The position numbers and the translations under genes are program-made. Positions 35,077-45,145 of a stretch of 64,000 bases of DNA are shown piece after piece (position 1 is the first letter of the stretch; the number at the start of each line of letters is the position of its first letter). Where the stretch lies: contig NZ_LR134384.1 of NCBI RefSeq assembly GCF_900637655.1, forward strand, positions 1,674,001-1,738,000, written 5' to 3'. The notes under the pieces are model-generated. The model ran no database searches, was not told where the DNA came from, and saw nothing but the letters and a program-made list of their open reading frames with translations. Source of the stretch: Segatella oris (GTDB lineage: Bacteria; Bacteroidota; Bacteroidia; Bacteroidales; Bacteroidaceae).

Positions 35077-36825
35077 ATGGCAAATAACACAGAACTTATT
35101 TCACAGTGTGAAGCGAAAGCCAAACAATGGTTGACACCGGCTTTTGACGAGGAAACACGAAAAGAGGTCGAAGCAAAATTAGCTGCAGAAGACAAGACCG
35201 ATCTGATTGAAAGCTTCTATAAAGACCTTGAATTTGGTACGGGCGGTCTTCGTGGAATCATGGGGGCAGGTTCTAACCGCATGAATATCTACACGGTAGG
35301 AATGGCGACACAGGGCTTTGCCAATTACCTGAAAAAGAACTTTGAAGGCAAAAAAGACATTGCCGTTGTCGTATGTCATGATTGCCGTAACAATAGCCGT
35401 AAGTTTGCAGAGACTGTTGCAAACATCTTCTCGGCTAATGGTATAAAGGTTTATCTCTTTGAGGATATGCGTCCTACTCCCGAATGTTCCTATGCAATTC
35501 GTCATTTGGGATGTCAGGCCGGTGTGAATATCACAGCCAGTCATAACCCCAAGGAATACAATGGATATAAGGCCTACTGGGAAGATGGTGCGCAGGTGCT
35601 CACTCCTCATGATGTAGGTATCATTGAAGAAGTAGGCAAGGTAAAAGTTGATGACGTTAAGTTTGAGGGCAATCCGTCACTGATTCAAATTATCGGTAAG
35701 GACATTGACGAACCTTATTTGAAAGAAATCCACACGTTGAGTATTGATCCGGAGGTTATCAAGCGCCAGCATGATCTGAAGATTGTCTACACTCCGCTCC
35801 ATGGAACAGGTATGATGTCTATTCCACAGAGCTTGAAATTGTGGGGCTTTGACAACGTACATTGTGTCAAGGAACAAATGGTGCGCAGTGGTGATTTCCC
35901 AACGGTTGTCAGTCCAAACCCGGAAAATGGCGAGGCTTTGTCTTTGGCTATCCGTGATGCCAAGGCAATAGATGCTGACATCGTCATGGCTTCAGACCCG
36001 GATGCCGACCGTGTAGGCATGGCCTGCAAGAATAGCAAGGGCGAATGGGTACTGATTAATGGTAACCAAACTTGTTTGCTGTTCCTCTATTATATCATCA
36101 CCAATCGCAAGGCTAAGGGCTTATTGAAACCTACAGATTTCATTGTCAAGACCATTGTAACGACTGAGGTTATCAAGAAAGTTGCGGATAAGGCTGGTAT
36201 TGAAATGCGTGACTGCTACACTGGTTTCAAGTGGATTGCACGTGAAATTCGCATTTCTGAGGGCAAGCAGAAGTATATTGGCGGTGGCGAGGAAAGCTAT
36301 GGTTTCCTTGCACAAGATTTTGTTCGCGACAAGGATGCCGTTTCCGCAATGAGTCTTTTGGCCGAAATCTGTGCATGGGCAAAGGATCAAGGCAAGACCC
36401 TTTATGATGTTCTAATGGATATTTACACAGAGTATGGGTTCTCTAAGGAGGTCACTGTCAATGTTGTTCGTCCGGGAAAGACGGGCGCAGATGAAATCAA
36501 ACAGATGATGACCAACTTCCGTAACAATCCTCCCAAGGAACTTGGTGGCAGCAAAGTTGTATTGTGGAAAGATTTCCTGAAACTTGAAGCATTGCACGAA
36601 GACGGCAGCAAGACCAAGCTTGACATGCCTGCTACAAGTAACGTGTTGCAGTGGTTCTGTAATGATGGAACGAAAGTAAGCGTTCGTCCCTCGGGCACAG
36701 AGCCAAAGATAAAATTCTATCTTGAAGTGAAAGGCGACATGAAGAATGCATCCGAATACGATGCACTGGAAGCGAAAGGTATGGAAAAAGTGAATGCAAT
36801 TAAAAAAGGACTTGGATTAGACTAA
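35077..36825 (+). CDS. Phosphoglucomutase/phosphomannomutase
   Basis: A 582-residue alpha-D-phosphohexomutase of the PgcA-like long type. The phosphoserine loop is NITASHNPKEYNGYKAYW with S155. The metal loop is DPDADRVG (D307, D309, D311). The sugar-binding GGGEESYG and the phosphate-binding RPSGTEPKIKFYLEV come later in the usual order. ATG 35077 is chosen; an earlier in-frame ATG (35017) would place the TATCTTTG promoter element (35028-35035) inside the gene. It interconverts hexose 1- and 6-phosphates for glycogen or cell-wall precursors, and could use mannose 1-phosphate made in the mannan pathway. The MaoC-like gene follows 7 bp downstream. Confidence 0.93.
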   Translation: MANNTELISQCEAKAKQWLTPAFDEETRKEVEAKLAAEDKTDLIESFYKDLEFGTGGLRGIMGAGSNRMNIYTVGMATQGFANYLKKNFEGKKDIAVVVCHDCRNNSRKFAETVANIFSANGIKVYLFEDMRPTPECSYAIRHLGCQAGVNITASHNPKEYNGYKAYWEDGAQVLTPHDVGIIEEVGKVKVDDVKFEGNPSLIQIIGKDIDEPYLKEIHTLSIDPEVIKRQHDLKIVYTPLHGTGMMSIPQSLKLWGFDNVHCVKEQMVRSGDFPTVVSPNPENGEALSLAIRDAKAIDADIVMASDPDADRVGMACKNSKGEWVLINGNQTCLLFLYYIITNRKAKGLLKPTDFIVKTIVTTEVIKKVADKAGIEMRDCYTGFKWIAREIRISEGKQKYIGGGEESYGFLAQDFVRDKDAVSAMSLLAEICAWAKDQGKTLYDVLMDIYTEYGFSKEVTVNVVRPGKTGADEIKQMMTNFRNNPPKELGGSKVVLWKDFLKLEALHEDGSKTKLDMPATSNVLQWFCNDGTKVSVRPSGTEPKIKFYLEVKGDMKNASEYDALEAKGMEKVNAIKKGLGLD

Positions 36826-36832
36826 GAGCAAG

Positions 36833-37297
36833 ATGAGTAAGTTGGTTGTAAATTCATACGAGGAATTCGCATCACATTTAGGCGAACAATTAGGCGTTTC
36901 AGAGTGGCTTTTGGTAGACCAGGAACGCATCAACAACTTTGCCGATGCCACACTCGACCATCAATGGATACACGTTGACGAAGCACGTGCGAAGGAAGAA
37001 AGTCCCTATAAAAGCACGATAGCACACGGCTATCTGACTCTCTCGTTACTTCCATATATGTGGAACCAGATTATTGAGGTGAACAATCTTAAAATGATGG
37101 TCAACTACGGAATGGACAAAATGCGCTTTGGAAAGCCGGTTATCACGGGAAGTAAAGTCCGTTTGGTTACAAAACTCGATGCCATCGAAAACCTACGTGG
37201 TATCTGTAAGGCGCAGATTGGCTTCAAAATTGAGATCGAAGGTGAAAAGAAACCTGCGCTTGAAGGCGAGGCCACTTTTCTCTACTATTTCAAATAA
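36833..37297 (+). CDS. MaoC-like (hotdog) dehydratase/hydratase
   Basis: A 154-residue hotdog-fold protein of the MaoC/NodN type. NFADATLDHQWIHVDEARA contains the catalytic Asp-His pair of the hydratase-2 motif, and AHGYLTLSLLPYM is the conserved hot-dog helix. Such enzymes add water to enoyl-CoA or related thioesters; the actual substrate is unknown. It is 7 bp after the phosphohexomutase gene, and a strong terminator follows at 37311, so the two form one short operon. Confidence 0.85.
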   Translation: MSKLVVNSYEEFASHLGEQLGVSEWLLVDQERINNFADATLDHQWIHVDEARAKEESPYKSTIAHGYLTLSLLPYMWNQIIEVNNLKMMVNYGMDKMRFGKPVITGSKVRLVTKLDAIENLRGICKAQIGFKIEIEGEKKPALEGEATFLYYFK

Positions 37298-37310
37298 GCT
37301 TGAGAAAGAA

Positions 37311-37340
37311 AAGGAGGAAGCAACAACTTCCTCCTTTTTT
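37311..37340 (+). terminator. Intrinsic terminator after the phosphohexomutase-MaoC operon
   Basis: AAGGAGGAAG (37311-37320) pairs with CTTCCTCCTT (37327-37336) around a CAACAA loop, with a continuing T-run to 37340. Confidence 0.85.
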
Positions 37341-37483
37341 ATTTTCCCTTATAACATGGGCTACATTGTCAAAACCACTGGGTATAATATTATCTGTCCG
37401 TATCATAGAGTGTATCATTGATATAACTTATTACTGAAATAGAACTAAAGAATTCCATTTCTCTACGGTTTTAGGATGATAGA

Positions 37484-38368
37484 TTATAAAAGTTTCAGTC
37501 TTTTGAATTCCTCAAAGAGTGGGGCTGCAATAGCTTTCGCATCTGGATGTGGAGCACCTGTCGTTCCAAGAGCACGCAGGTCGAAGAAATGTTTCCAGTC
37601 ACAGACGAAGGCCGTATGTACCAATTCTGTATTTATATCTAAGGGCAAAACAACACGAGCTTCCTGTGGCTTTCGTCCTAAAGAAATCAAATTCAAATAT
37701 GCATACTCACAGGCAAGATTGGCAAAAAGCCAATTGTCAACAGCACTCCAAGCCTGTTGGTCCTTTTCTATAACGAGTTCTTGGCAAAGCTGTTTCAACA
37801 GATTATGGTTGAGTTCTTGATAGATTTTCTGACAGTCTGCTTCCTTTTTTATCCATTCAGGAAGATTGATTGCTATTTCTCCCCCAAACTTATCTTTGCT
37901 ATAATTGCAATACCGAGTAGACTGTTCGGCCATGGAATTTGCACGATGCCTGTTAAACTCGCGCGTCACTCCAACCTGTGTGGTAAAATGAACGGTAATG
38001 CGTTGTTCATGATGAGATGTAGGTTCGCAAAAACACTCTAAGTCTTCCATCCATTTGTTTTCTGCAACAACTCTAAGGTTTGTTGTTACATAGGCAACAC
38101 CATCTTTCACATGGATACGCGAAAAACGATTGTTGGCATAGCGATTGACAAGATTTTCAACTGCTCCTTTCAAATAGACTGTTCCATGTTCAAGCATAGC
38201 TGTGTGGTCAGCTGCAATCATACGCTCAACGAAAGGCTTTGCAGAATCTTCCGAAGCGTTTTTCTCACTCTTATAACAAACGCGACCAGCTCTCTCTATT
38301 TGTTTGTATACACCGTTGATACCCTCTTCTTGTGGCCAGATTTCAAAGGATGGTTGCTCAATTTTCAT
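37484..38368 (-). CDS. thyX: Flavin-dependent thymidylate synthase
   Basis: Makes dTMP from dUMP with FAD and methylene-tetrahydrofolate. The ThyX signature is present as RHRANSMAEQSTRY. VCYKSEKN and HTAMLEHGTVYL occur early, and LGRKPQEARVVLPLDINTELV near the end. Length is 294 residues, the longer form. The gene stands alone; the 186-bp region downstream contains only the neighbouring operon's terminator. glyA, which makes the folate cofactor, is 5 kb away. Confidence 0.95.
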   Translation of the reverse strand: MKIEQPSFEIWPQEEGINGVYKQIERAGRVCYKSEKNASEDSAKPFVERMIAADHTAMLEHGTVYLKGAVENLVNRYANNRFSRIHVKDGVAYVTTNLRVVAENKWMEDLECFCEPTSHHEQRITVHFTTQVGVTREFNRHRANSMAEQSTRYCNYSKDKFGGEIAINLPEWIKKEADCQKIYQELNHNLLKQLCQELVIEKDQQAWSAVDNWLFANLACEYAYLNLISLGRKPQEARVVLPLDINTELVHTAFVCDWKHFFDLRALGTTGAPHPDAKAIAAPLFEEFKRLKLL

Positions 38369-38405
38369 AAGTTTAGCGTGTAATTTTATCTATTATTATT
38401 CAAAT

Positions 38406-39083
38406 CTATTTCTTTAATTTATCATAGAATTCTTTCAAAGCAACCTTAGAAACACCTAAACCGACAAGATAATCTAAGTCGCTTAATGCAGCTTCTTTCT
38501 TTCTCAATTGTATTCTGACATACGCCCTTGAGAGCCGATAATCCTGATTATCAGGAACGCGCTTGAGTGCTTCAGTATAATCATATTCTGCCGGTTCATA
38601 CATTTTGCGTTCACGCTCCATATTCGCTCTTACTGCATAAGCCACTGCGCTGTCGGGATATTGAGCAATCAAGCGATTAATACCATCAAAGGCTTCTGTG
38701 AAATGTTTATCTTTTTCATTAAGTAACGCCAATCCTAATTGAGCTTCAAAATTACCCGGCACTATATATAGCAGGTGTTGATAATCAAGGCGTGCAAAAT
38801 TATATCTTGAAAGCTTTTCATTCACATAGGCTCGAAAATAGAGTGCTGTAGGATTGTCTGCATCTTTGGAAAGCACGCGGTCGTATTCCTCTTTTGCATA
38901 ATTCCATTCTTCCAATTGAATGTTCCATGATGCTTTTTTCAGTCTAAGGTCTATCCGGTCCGGATGATACGCCAATGAGTCTGCGGCAACTCGCAGACTA
39001 TCTCTCAGCGGATTGACCTTTTGAGCAAATCCAGCTCCTGCTGAAACAACCCAGATTGCTAAAAAGACAGACACCCTATTCAT
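38406..39083 (-). CDS. Exported TPR-repeat protein
   Basis: From ATG 39083 the protein is 225 residues; it overlaps the PBP1A stop by 8 bp. A GAGG ribosome site sits just upstream. A signal peptide ends near GAGFAQ. Five or so TPR-like helical repeats fill residues 35-215, for example ADNPTALYFRAYVNEKL, NFEAQLGLALLNEKD, and YAVRANMERERKMYEPAE. Such proteins scaffold partners in the periplasm. The overlap with the PBP1A gene suggests a role linked to cell-wall synthesis, but that is inference. Confidence 0.82.
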   Translation of the reverse strand: MNRVSVFLAIWVVSAGAGFAQKVNPLRDSLRVAADSLAYHPDRIDLRLKKASWNIQLEEWNYAKEEYDRVLSKDADNPTALYFRAYVNEKLSRYNFARLDYQHLLYIVPGNFEAQLGLALLNEKDKHFTEAFDGINRLIAQYPDSAVAYAVRANMERERKMYEPAEYDYTEALKRVPDNQDYRLSRAYVRIQLRKKEAALSDLDYLVGLGVSKVALKEFYDKLKK

Positions 39084-41388
39084 ATACCTCGTCAATTTGG
39101 AATTCATCATTATCAGCATCTTGTTTGGAGCAGGGATCAAAACCGTCAGGAAGTTCAAAAGTAGCATTGCTGCTATAATTCAATGATTTATCCCTATAGA
39201 TTTTCTTCATGAAGTACGCCCAAATAGGCAAGGCCATTGTTGCACCCTGTCCCATTGATATATTGTCAAAATGGATGTCACGGTCTTCGCCACCAACCCA
39301 TATTCCCGTTACTAACTGTGGGGTGAACCCCATAAACCATGCATCACTATTCTTGTTCGTAGTACCTGTCTTACCACAAATTTCTCCTTCCATGTGATAC
39401 TTATAACGAAGCCTGCTTGCCGTTCCTCCATCAACAACTCCTTGCAACAGCACCAACATTTTGTTTGCACTCTCTACACTGATTACCTCGTTCATGCGAG
39501 GTTGGAAACTTGCAATGACGTTGCCTTCATTGTCTTCAATTCTGCTGACAAACATGGGGGCCGTACGTATTCCATGATTTGCAAATGTGGAATATGCACT
39601 AACCATCTCGGCCACGCTTACATCACATGGCCCCAGACATAATGACATAGAAGGATGGATATCCGGATTGTTAATACCGAATTCATGAAGCGTAGAAACA
39701 AACTGTTGAGGATTGAGTTTACTCATCAGATAAGCAGAAATCCAGTTGTTACTTTGTGCAAGTCCCCACTTGAGAGTGACCATTTGGCCATAGCGTGCAT
39801 GCGAAGCATTACGTGGGGTCCACGCCCTGCCTGCAACCATGTATGTTTTTTGTACATTAGGAACCAAATCACAGGGTGAGAAACCATTTTCCATTGCGAG
39901 CGCATATAAGAATGGCTTGATGGTTGAACCAACCTGTCGGCGTCCTCCGGTGACCATGTCATACATGAAATGATTATAATCCAAACCGCCGACATAGGCT
40001 TTTACAGCACCTGTTTTAGGATCCATACTCATAAAACCTGCACGCAGGAAGCCTTTGTAATATTTAATAGAATCCATTGGAGTCATGACGGTATCTATAT
40101 CTCCATGATAAGTAAATATTGTCATGTCAACAGGACGATTGAATGCTGCGCGTATTTCTGCATTACTTGCACCTGCAGCCTTCATGTTGCGATAGCGCTC
40201 ACTCTGAAACATATTCCTGTTCAGGATAGAACGAACCTGCGAAAGCGTAAGTGATCCAGAAAACGGCGCATTCTTTTTATTCCGGTTCGCCTTATTGAAA
40301 GCCGGCTGTAAGAATTTGGCGACATGTCCATAAACAGACTCTTCCGCATACTGCTGCATGCGACTGTCTATAGTCGTATAAATCTTCAGTCCATCAGTGT
40401 AGATATTATAAGGCTTACCATCTTTCTTAAAGTTCTTATTGCACCAACCATATAGTGGATTGTTTTCCCATGCAATGGAATCTAATGTATATTGCACCCT
40501 GTTCCATGAAGGATAGTTGGCTCTGTCCGGCTTTTCGGCCATCATATACTGCCGAAGGAATTCTCTGAAATACGTAGCATTACCATCCTTGTGGTCGGTT
40601 CTGTGGAAATTCAGAGCTATCGGCATGGCACAATACTCCTCAAACTCTGCCTTCGATAAGTAACCGGCTTTCAACATTTGACCCAAAACCACATTACGCC
40701 TGTTTCGTGCACGATCAGGAAATCTCACAGGATTGAACAGTGAAGGATTTTTGCAGAGTCCTATAAGCATTGCCGATTCCACGACATTCAAGTCATTGGC
40801 TTCTTTATTGAAATAAGTATTTGCTGCAGTCTTTATGCCTACGGCATTATGCAGGAAATCGAAATAGTTCAAATATAAGGCGATAATCTCTTCCTTGGTA
40901 TAATTACGTTCCAATTTTACTGCAATCACCCACTCTATCGGTTTCTGGAGCATTCTCTCCAAAGAGTTATGCACCTGCTCTGAATATAGTTGCTTGGCAA
41001 GCTGCTGGGTAATGGTCGATCCTCCGCCCGCCGAGGCCTGTCCAAACAGCCCCCGTTTGACGACAGCTCTTCCCAAAGCAATGAAATCAATGCCGCTATG
41101 TTCATAAAAACGTTCATCTTCCGTAGCAACCAATGCTTCGACCAGATGCTTTGAGATATTACTGTAAGGGATGACAATTCTGTTTTCCTTGTTAAAATTG
41201 TAGGTACCCATAACCTTCCCGTCTGCAAAATACACCTGTGTGGCATAACGACTGATAGGATTTTGCAAATCCTCTACCGGAGGCATATAGCCTATCCAGC
41301 CATTCCAGATGGCAACGAATGCAAAAGCAGTCCCACATATAAATAATATCAATGCTCCCCATAGGAAGTGAATAAAAGCCTTTCTCAT
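39076..41388 (-). CDS. Penicillin-binding protein 1A (bifunctional peptidoglycan synthase)
   Basis: A 770-residue inner-membrane enzyme. One N-terminal helix (about 9-30) anchors it. The GT51 transglycosylase domain starts with ALVATEDERFYEHSGID and has GGGSTITQQLAKQL and KEEIIALYLN. The transpeptidase domain carries SxxK in GSTIKPF, SxN in SNNW and KTGTTNKNSDAW. The C-terminus is acidic (EQDADNDEFQIDEVYE-like). It polymerises and crosslinks peptidoglycan and is a beta-lactam target. A TATTTTTG -7 element is upstream (41412-41405), and the TPR gene is coupled downstream. Confidence 0.95.
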   Translation of the reverse strand: MRKAFIHFLWGALILFICGTAFAFVAIWNGWIGYMPPVEDLQNPISRYATQVYFADGKVMGTYNFNKENRIVIPYSNISKHLVEALVATEDERFYEHSGIDFIALGRAVVKRGLFGQASAGGGSTITQQLAKQLYSEQVHNSLERMLQKPIEWVIAVKLERNYTKEEIIALYLNYFDFLHNAVGIKTAANTYFNKEANDLNVVESAMLIGLCKNPSLFNPVRFPDRARNRRNVVLGQMLKAGYLSKAEFEEYCAMPIALNFHRTDHKDGNATYFREFLRQYMMAEKPDRANYPSWNRVQYTLDSIAWENNPLYGWCNKNFKKDGKPYNIYTDGLKIYTTIDSRMQQYAEESVYGHVAKFLQPAFNKANRNKKNAPFSGSLTLSQVRSILNRNMFQSERYRNMKAAGASNAEIRAAFNRPVDMTIFTYHGDIDTVMTPMDSIKYYKGFLRAGFMSMDPKTGAVKAYVGGLDYNHFMYDMVTGGRRQVGSTIKPFLYALAMENGFSPCDLVPNVQKTYMVAGRAWTPRNASHARYGQMVTLKWGLAQSNNWISAYLMSKLNPQQFVSTLHEFGINNPDIHPSMSLCLGPCDVSVAEMVSAYSTFANHGIRTAPMFVSRIEDNEGNVIASFQPRMNEVISVESANKMLVLLQGVVDGGTASRLRYKYHMEGEICGKTGTTNKNSDAWFMGFTPQLVTGIWVGGEDRDIHFDNISMGQGATMALPIWAYFMKKIYRDKSLNYSSNATFELPDGFDPCSKQDADNDEFQIDEVYE

Positions 41389-41455
41389 CTCAATAAATTT
41401 TTAGCAAAAATACAATTTTTCTGTCAAATAACACACATTAATCGGAAATAATGCT

Positions 41456-41463
41456 TAACTTTG
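41456..41463 (+). promoter_or_regulatory. -7 element upstream of pyrB
   Basis: TAACTTTG matches TAnnTTTG and lies 32 bp before the pyrB ATG. No convincing -33 TTTG is seen. Its position argues against a pyrB start further upstream at 41451. Confidence 0.45.
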
Positions 41464-41495
41464 AAGTCGAATTCGGAATATCAATCATATTACAA

Positions 41496-42452
41496 ATGGG
41501 AAAACATAACTTTGTAACGATTGCTGATTTGAGTAAAGAAGATTTGCTTTACCTTATTCAAATGGCACATGAGTTCGAGCAACATCCTGACAGGGAATTA
41601 TTAAAGGGGAAGGTTATAGCAACACTCTTTTATGAACCGTCGACTCGCACAAGACTTAGTTTCGAGACAGCAGCCAATAGGCTCGGCGCAAGAGTTATTG
41701 GCTTCAGCGATGCGAAAGCCTCGAGTGTTTCAAAAGGAGAAACATTAAAAGACACCATTCTCATGGTAAGCAATTACGCTGATATTATTGCCATGCGACA
41801 TTACATAGAAGGGGCTGCTCAATATGCATCGGAAATCGCACCTATTCCAATCATAAATGCAGGAGACGGCGCCCACATGCATCCCTCGCAATGTCTGCTT
41901 GATCTTTATACCATATATCAAACACAAGGTACACTTGAAAATCTGAATATCTATCTTGTTGGCGATCTCAAATATGGTCGTACAGTCCATTCCCTGATTA
42001 TGGCAATGCGCCATTTCAATCCTACCTTTCATTTTATTGCACCGAAAGAACTTGCAATGCCACAGGAGTATAAAATTTATTGCAAGGAAAACGGAATAAA
42101 GTTTGAAGAACACGCTGAATTTACAGACAAGGTCATTGCCAACGCTGATATTCTATATATGACACGTGTTCAAAAAGAAAGATTCTCTGATCTCATGGAA
42201 TATGAACACGTTAAGAACATTTATATTTTAAGAGAGGAAATGCTACGATTTGCCAAGCCAAACATGAGAATACTCCACCCTCTCCCTCGTGTCAATGAAA
42301 TAGCCTACGATGTAGATGACAACCCACACGCCTACTATATCCAACAGGCTCGCAATGGACTTTATGCCCGTGAAGCTATCTTCTGCCATTGTCTGGGCAT
42401 TACGCTGAAAGATATTCAAAACGACAAAACAATTATCAATTCTAAATTCTAA
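41496..42452 (+). CDS. pyrB: Aspartate carbamoyltransferase catalytic chain
   Basis: Joins carbamoyl phosphate and aspartate, the committed step of pyrimidine synthesis. [15 protein letters not shown] is the carbamoyl-phosphate site, and [12 protein letters not shown] and [12 protein letters not shown] complete the active site. From ATG 41496 it is 318 residues, normal. It is followed after 4 bp by pyrI, so the enzyme is the class B dodecamer with regulatory chains. Confidence 0.95.
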   Translation: MGKHNFVTIADLSKEDLLYLIQMAHEFEQHPDRELLKGKVIATLFYEPSTRTRLSFETAANRLGARVIGFSDAKASSVSKGETLKDTILMVSNYADIIAMRHYIEGAAQYASEIAPIPIINAGDGAHMHPSQCLLDLYTIYQTQGTLENLNIYLVGDLKYGRTVHSLIMAMRHFNPTFHFIAPKELAMPQEYKIYCKENGIKFEEHAEFTDKVIANADILYMTRVQKERFSDLMEYEHVKNIYILREEMLRFAKPNMRILHPLPRVNEIAYDVDDNPHAYYIQQARNGLYAREAIFCHCLGITLKDIQNDKTIINSKF

Positions 42453-42456
42453 AGTC

Positions 42457-42912
42457 ATGGGAAAGAAAGAAATGCTTGTTTCAGCTATCGAAAATGGTAC
42501 GGTTATCGACCATATCCCTGCAGAAAAGACCTATCAAGTCGTTGATTTATTAGGATTGAAAGATTCTACAACTCCTGTGACTATCGGATATAATCTTCCT
42601 TCACAAAAGATTGTAAAGAAAGGTATTATCAAGATTACAAATCGCTTTTTCTCTGATGAAGAAATCAGTCGTCTTAGTGTGGTTGCCCCCAAAATAGTGC
42701 TTAATATCATTAAAGACTATGAAGTTGTTGAGAAGAAAACTGTTGAAACGCCCGATGAACTGCGAGGGATTGTAAAGTGTAATAATCCTAAGTGCATCAC
42801 CAACAACGAACCTATGCAAACTGTTTTCAATGTTGTAGACAAAGCACATGGAATTCTGAAATGCAGATATTGTGACAAGGAACAGGATTTCAACAGTATC
42901 AAGCTCTGCTGA
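42457..42912 (+). CDS. pyrI: Aspartate carbamoyltransferase regulatory chain
   Basis: A 151-residue allosteric subunit. The N-terminal nucleotide-binding domain begins [15 protein letters not shown]. The C-terminal zinc domain carries four cysteines in CNNPKCITN and CRYCDKEQ. It confers nucleotide control on PyrB. It directly follows pyrB; an 87-bp A/T-rich gap precedes glyA. Confidence 0.95.
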   Translation: MGKKEMLVSAIENGTVIDHIPAEKTYQVVDLLGLKDSTTPVTIGYNLPSQKIVKKGIIKITNRFFSDEEISRLSVVAPKIVLNIIKDYEVVEKKTVETPDELRGIVKCNNPKCITNNEPMQTVFNVVDKAHGILKCRYCDKEQDFNSIKLC

Positions 42913-42999
42913 TTTGGCAATTCTATTTGGTGCTGACAGCAAGCTTAAGATTTTATAGATATAGAGACTAAAAAAGTTCATTATAAATTCATATCCACA

Positions 43000-44280
43000 A
43001 TGAAAAGAGACCAAGAGATTTTTGACCTTATTGAGAAAGAACATCAGCGCCAGCTGAAAGGTATGGAGTTGATTGCTTCAGAGAACTTTGTAAGTGACGA
43101 GGTTATGGCTGCCATGGGGTCATACCTTACCAATAAATATGCAGAAGGACTTCCCGGGAAGCGCTACTATGGCGGCTGTCAGGTTGTCGATCAGATTGAA
43201 GACCTTGCTCGTGAGCGTGTAAAGAAGCTCTTCAATGCAGAGTTTGCCAACGTGCAACCCCATTCTGGAGCGCAAGCTAATGCTGCTGTTCTTCTGGCTG
43301 TGCTAAAGCCTGGAGATACATTCATGGGCTTAAATCTTGATCATGGTGGGCATCTTTCACATGGTAGTCATGTCAATACTTCCGGATTACTGTACAATCC
43401 TATCGGATATAATCTCAATAAAGAGACTGGACGTGTCGATTATGATGAGATGGAACAACTGGCACTTCAACATAAACCGAAACTGATTATTGGCGGAGGC
43501 TCTGCATATAGCCGTGAGTGGGATTATGCACGTATGCGCAAGATTGCGGACGAGGTAGGTGCCTTGCTGATGATTGACATGGCACACCCTGCGGGATTGA
43601 TTGCAGCTGGACTACTTGATAACCCCTTGAAATATGCTCACATTGTAACTAGCACTACCCATAAGACACTCCGTGGACCACGCGGTGGCATCATTTTAAT
43701 GGGAAAGGATTTCGACAATCCCTGGGGATTGACCACAAAGAAAGGCGAAGTAAAGAAGATGAGTATGCTGCTCAATTCTGCTGTTTTCCCTGGCACACAG
43801 GGCGGGCCGTTGGAACATGTCATTGCAGCCAAGGCAGTTGGTTTTGGGGAAAACTTGCAACCTTCATGGAAAGAATATGCCATGCAGGTGAAGAAGAATG
43901 CAGCTGTACTGGCCGAAGAATTGATACAACGCGGCTTCAGCATAGTCAGTGGCGGCACAGACAATCATTCTATGCTGGTAGATTTACGCACAAAGTATCC
44001 TGATTTGACGGGGAAAGTTGCTGAAAATGCATTGGTGGCAGCAGATATTACAGCCAATAAGAACATGGTGCCATTCGATACTCGCAGTGCTTTCCAGACT
44101 TCCGGCATCCGACTTGGCACTGCTGCCATCACAACTCGTGGTGCAAAAGAAGACATGATGCATCTTGTCGCAGAACTGATAGAAGAAGTCTTAAATAATC
44201 CTGAGGATGAACAAGTCATTAAACGCGTTCGCGAAAAGGTCAATGCAACGATGAAAGACTATCCTCTTTTTGCATACTAA
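43000..44280 (+). CDS. glyA: Serine hydroxymethyltransferase
   Basis: PLP enzyme interconverting serine and glycine with tetrahydrofolate. [17 protein letters not shown] N-terminal sequence ([12 protein letters not shown]), [15 protein letters not shown] and [15 protein letters not shown] are in place. The PLP lysine lies in [12 protein letters not shown]. Length is 426 residues, normal. A symmetric hairpin that can end this gene and the oppositely oriented PqqD-like gene follows at 44300-44331. Confidence 0.96.
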   Translation: MKRDQEIFDLIEKEHQRQLKGMELIASENFVSDEVMAAMGSYLTNKYAEGLPGKRYYGGCQVVDQIEDLARERVKKLFNAEFANVQPHSGAQANAAVLLAVLKPGDTFMGLNLDHGGHLSHGSHVNTSGLLYNPIGYNLNKETGRVDYDEMEQLALQHKPKLIIGGGSAYSREWDYARMRKIADEVGALLMIDMAHPAGLIAAGLLDNPLKYAHIVTSTTHKTLRGPRGGIILMGKDFDNPWGLTTKKGEVKKMSMLLNSAVFPGTQGGPLEHVIAAKAVGFGENLQPSWKEYAMQVKKNAAVLAEELIQRGFSIVSGGTDNHSMLVDLRTKYPDLTGKVAENALVAADITANKNMVPFDTRSAFQTSGIRLGTAAITTRGAKEDMMHLVAELIEEVLNNPEDEQVIKRVREKVNATMKDYPLFAY

Positions 44281-44299
44281 AAATAGAAATTCATAAAAT

Positions 44300-44331
44300 A
44301 AAGCCCAAAAGCATAATCGCTTTTGGGCTTT
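44300..44331. terminator. Bidirectional intrinsic terminator between glyA and the PqqD-like gene
   Basis: AAAGCCCAAAAGC (44300-44312) pairs with GCTTTTGGGCTTT (44319-44331) around ATAATC. The A and T flanks make it usable on both strands, as suits convergent genes. Confidence 0.85.
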
Positions 44332-44357
44332 ATAGTTACATCTCTATTAGAAACTTC

Positions 44358-44624
44358 CTATTCAAGAATACCAGCTTCCCTCCATGTTTCAACAAGAGCA
44401 GCCACGTCTTTAGCTGCAGTCGTTTCATCAACCTCGTACTCATTTGTTAACAGTTTCACAAGGTCTTCACATGTGAATTCCTTACCTTGAATATTTTTCC
44501 AGAGGAAAGCAGAGCTTTCATTCATGCTGATGATATTGCTGAAATCAATATTTAATTCCCCTTCTGCAACGATGATATATTCACCGCATATGTTCCGAAG
44601 ATTAAATCCTTGTTTTGTTTTCAT
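44358..44624 (-). CDS. PqqD-family small protein
   Basis: An 88-residue PqqD-like protein: NLRNICGEYIIVAEG, ISMNESSAFLWKNIQG and DLVKLLTNEYEVDETTAAKDV match the winged-helix fold. In RiPP pathways this fold binds leader peptides (RRE domain) and presents them to a modifying enzyme. No radical-SAM protein or obvious precursor peptide is adjacent. It is the third gene of a minus-strand cassette with an S26-like peptidase (35-bp gap) and an HprK-like kinase. Proteins of this type that sit with HprK-like kinases form their own subgroup, whose target is not known to me. Confidence 0.85.
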   Translation of the reverse strand: MKTKQGFNLRNICGEYIIVAEGELNIDFSNIISMNESSAFLWKNIQGKEFTCEDLVKLLTNEYEVDETTAAKDVAALVETWREAGILE

Positions 44625-44659
44625 ATTTCATTCGTTTAAGTTACATTTATGATTAATCA

Positions 44660-45145
44660 TTATATCGGGCCGAAAAATCTGATCCAAATTCTTCTGTAAA
44701 AGCCTAAAAGATATCGTCTGACAGGAGAAAGAAAGAGCCATATACGAGAATAAATTCTCCATTTACGGCCATTTGTCCGGTCTAAATCCCGACGTCCCTT
44801 TCTATAAAAACCGATGACAGATGCCTTAATATCTTTCTTTTGACAATATTCACAGGCAAGGTTCCCGTCACCTCTCAGCACAACTTGCTCATCATTCATG
44901 TCGACAATCCGATGTAAAACATAGAAGCCTGGCTGTGTTTCTGCCAGAACAGGATCGCCAACTTTTATATCAACAGGACTTGTCAATAGTGCCATGTCAC
45001 GTCCATCCTCGAGAAACGGACGCATACTGTAACCACGCAAAGGAAGTGTCACGGAGTGTCCCTCTTCAAGCATCTTTATGATTTCAGGTATCAACAACCT
45101 ATTGGCGAAGCATTTATTTATTTTATGGATATTGTTTGATGACAT
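44660..45145 (-). CDS. S24/S26-like peptidase with Ser-His rather than Ser-Lys site
   Basis: A 161-residue protein with the signal-peptidase-I-like fold. The nucleophile is S40 in LRGYSMRPFLEDG. GFYVLHRIV places H78 where bacterial signal peptidases have lysine, as in the SipW/ER type; RGDGN follows. It has no N-terminal membrane anchor, but the C-terminal 45 residues are strongly basic and aromatic (RRYLLGFYRRIWIRFFGPI), which could sit at a membrane surface. Its ATG lies 28 bp inside the 3' end of the kinase gene. Substrate is unknown. Confidence 0.78.
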   Translation of the reverse strand: MSSNNIHKINKCFANRLLIPEIIKMLEEGHSVTLPLRGYSMRPFLEDGRDMALLTSPVDIKVGDPVLAETQPGFYVLHRIVDMNDEQVVLRGDGNLACEYCQKKDIKASVIGFYRKGRRDLDRTNGRKWRIYSRIWLFLSPVRRYLLGFYRRIWIRFFGPI

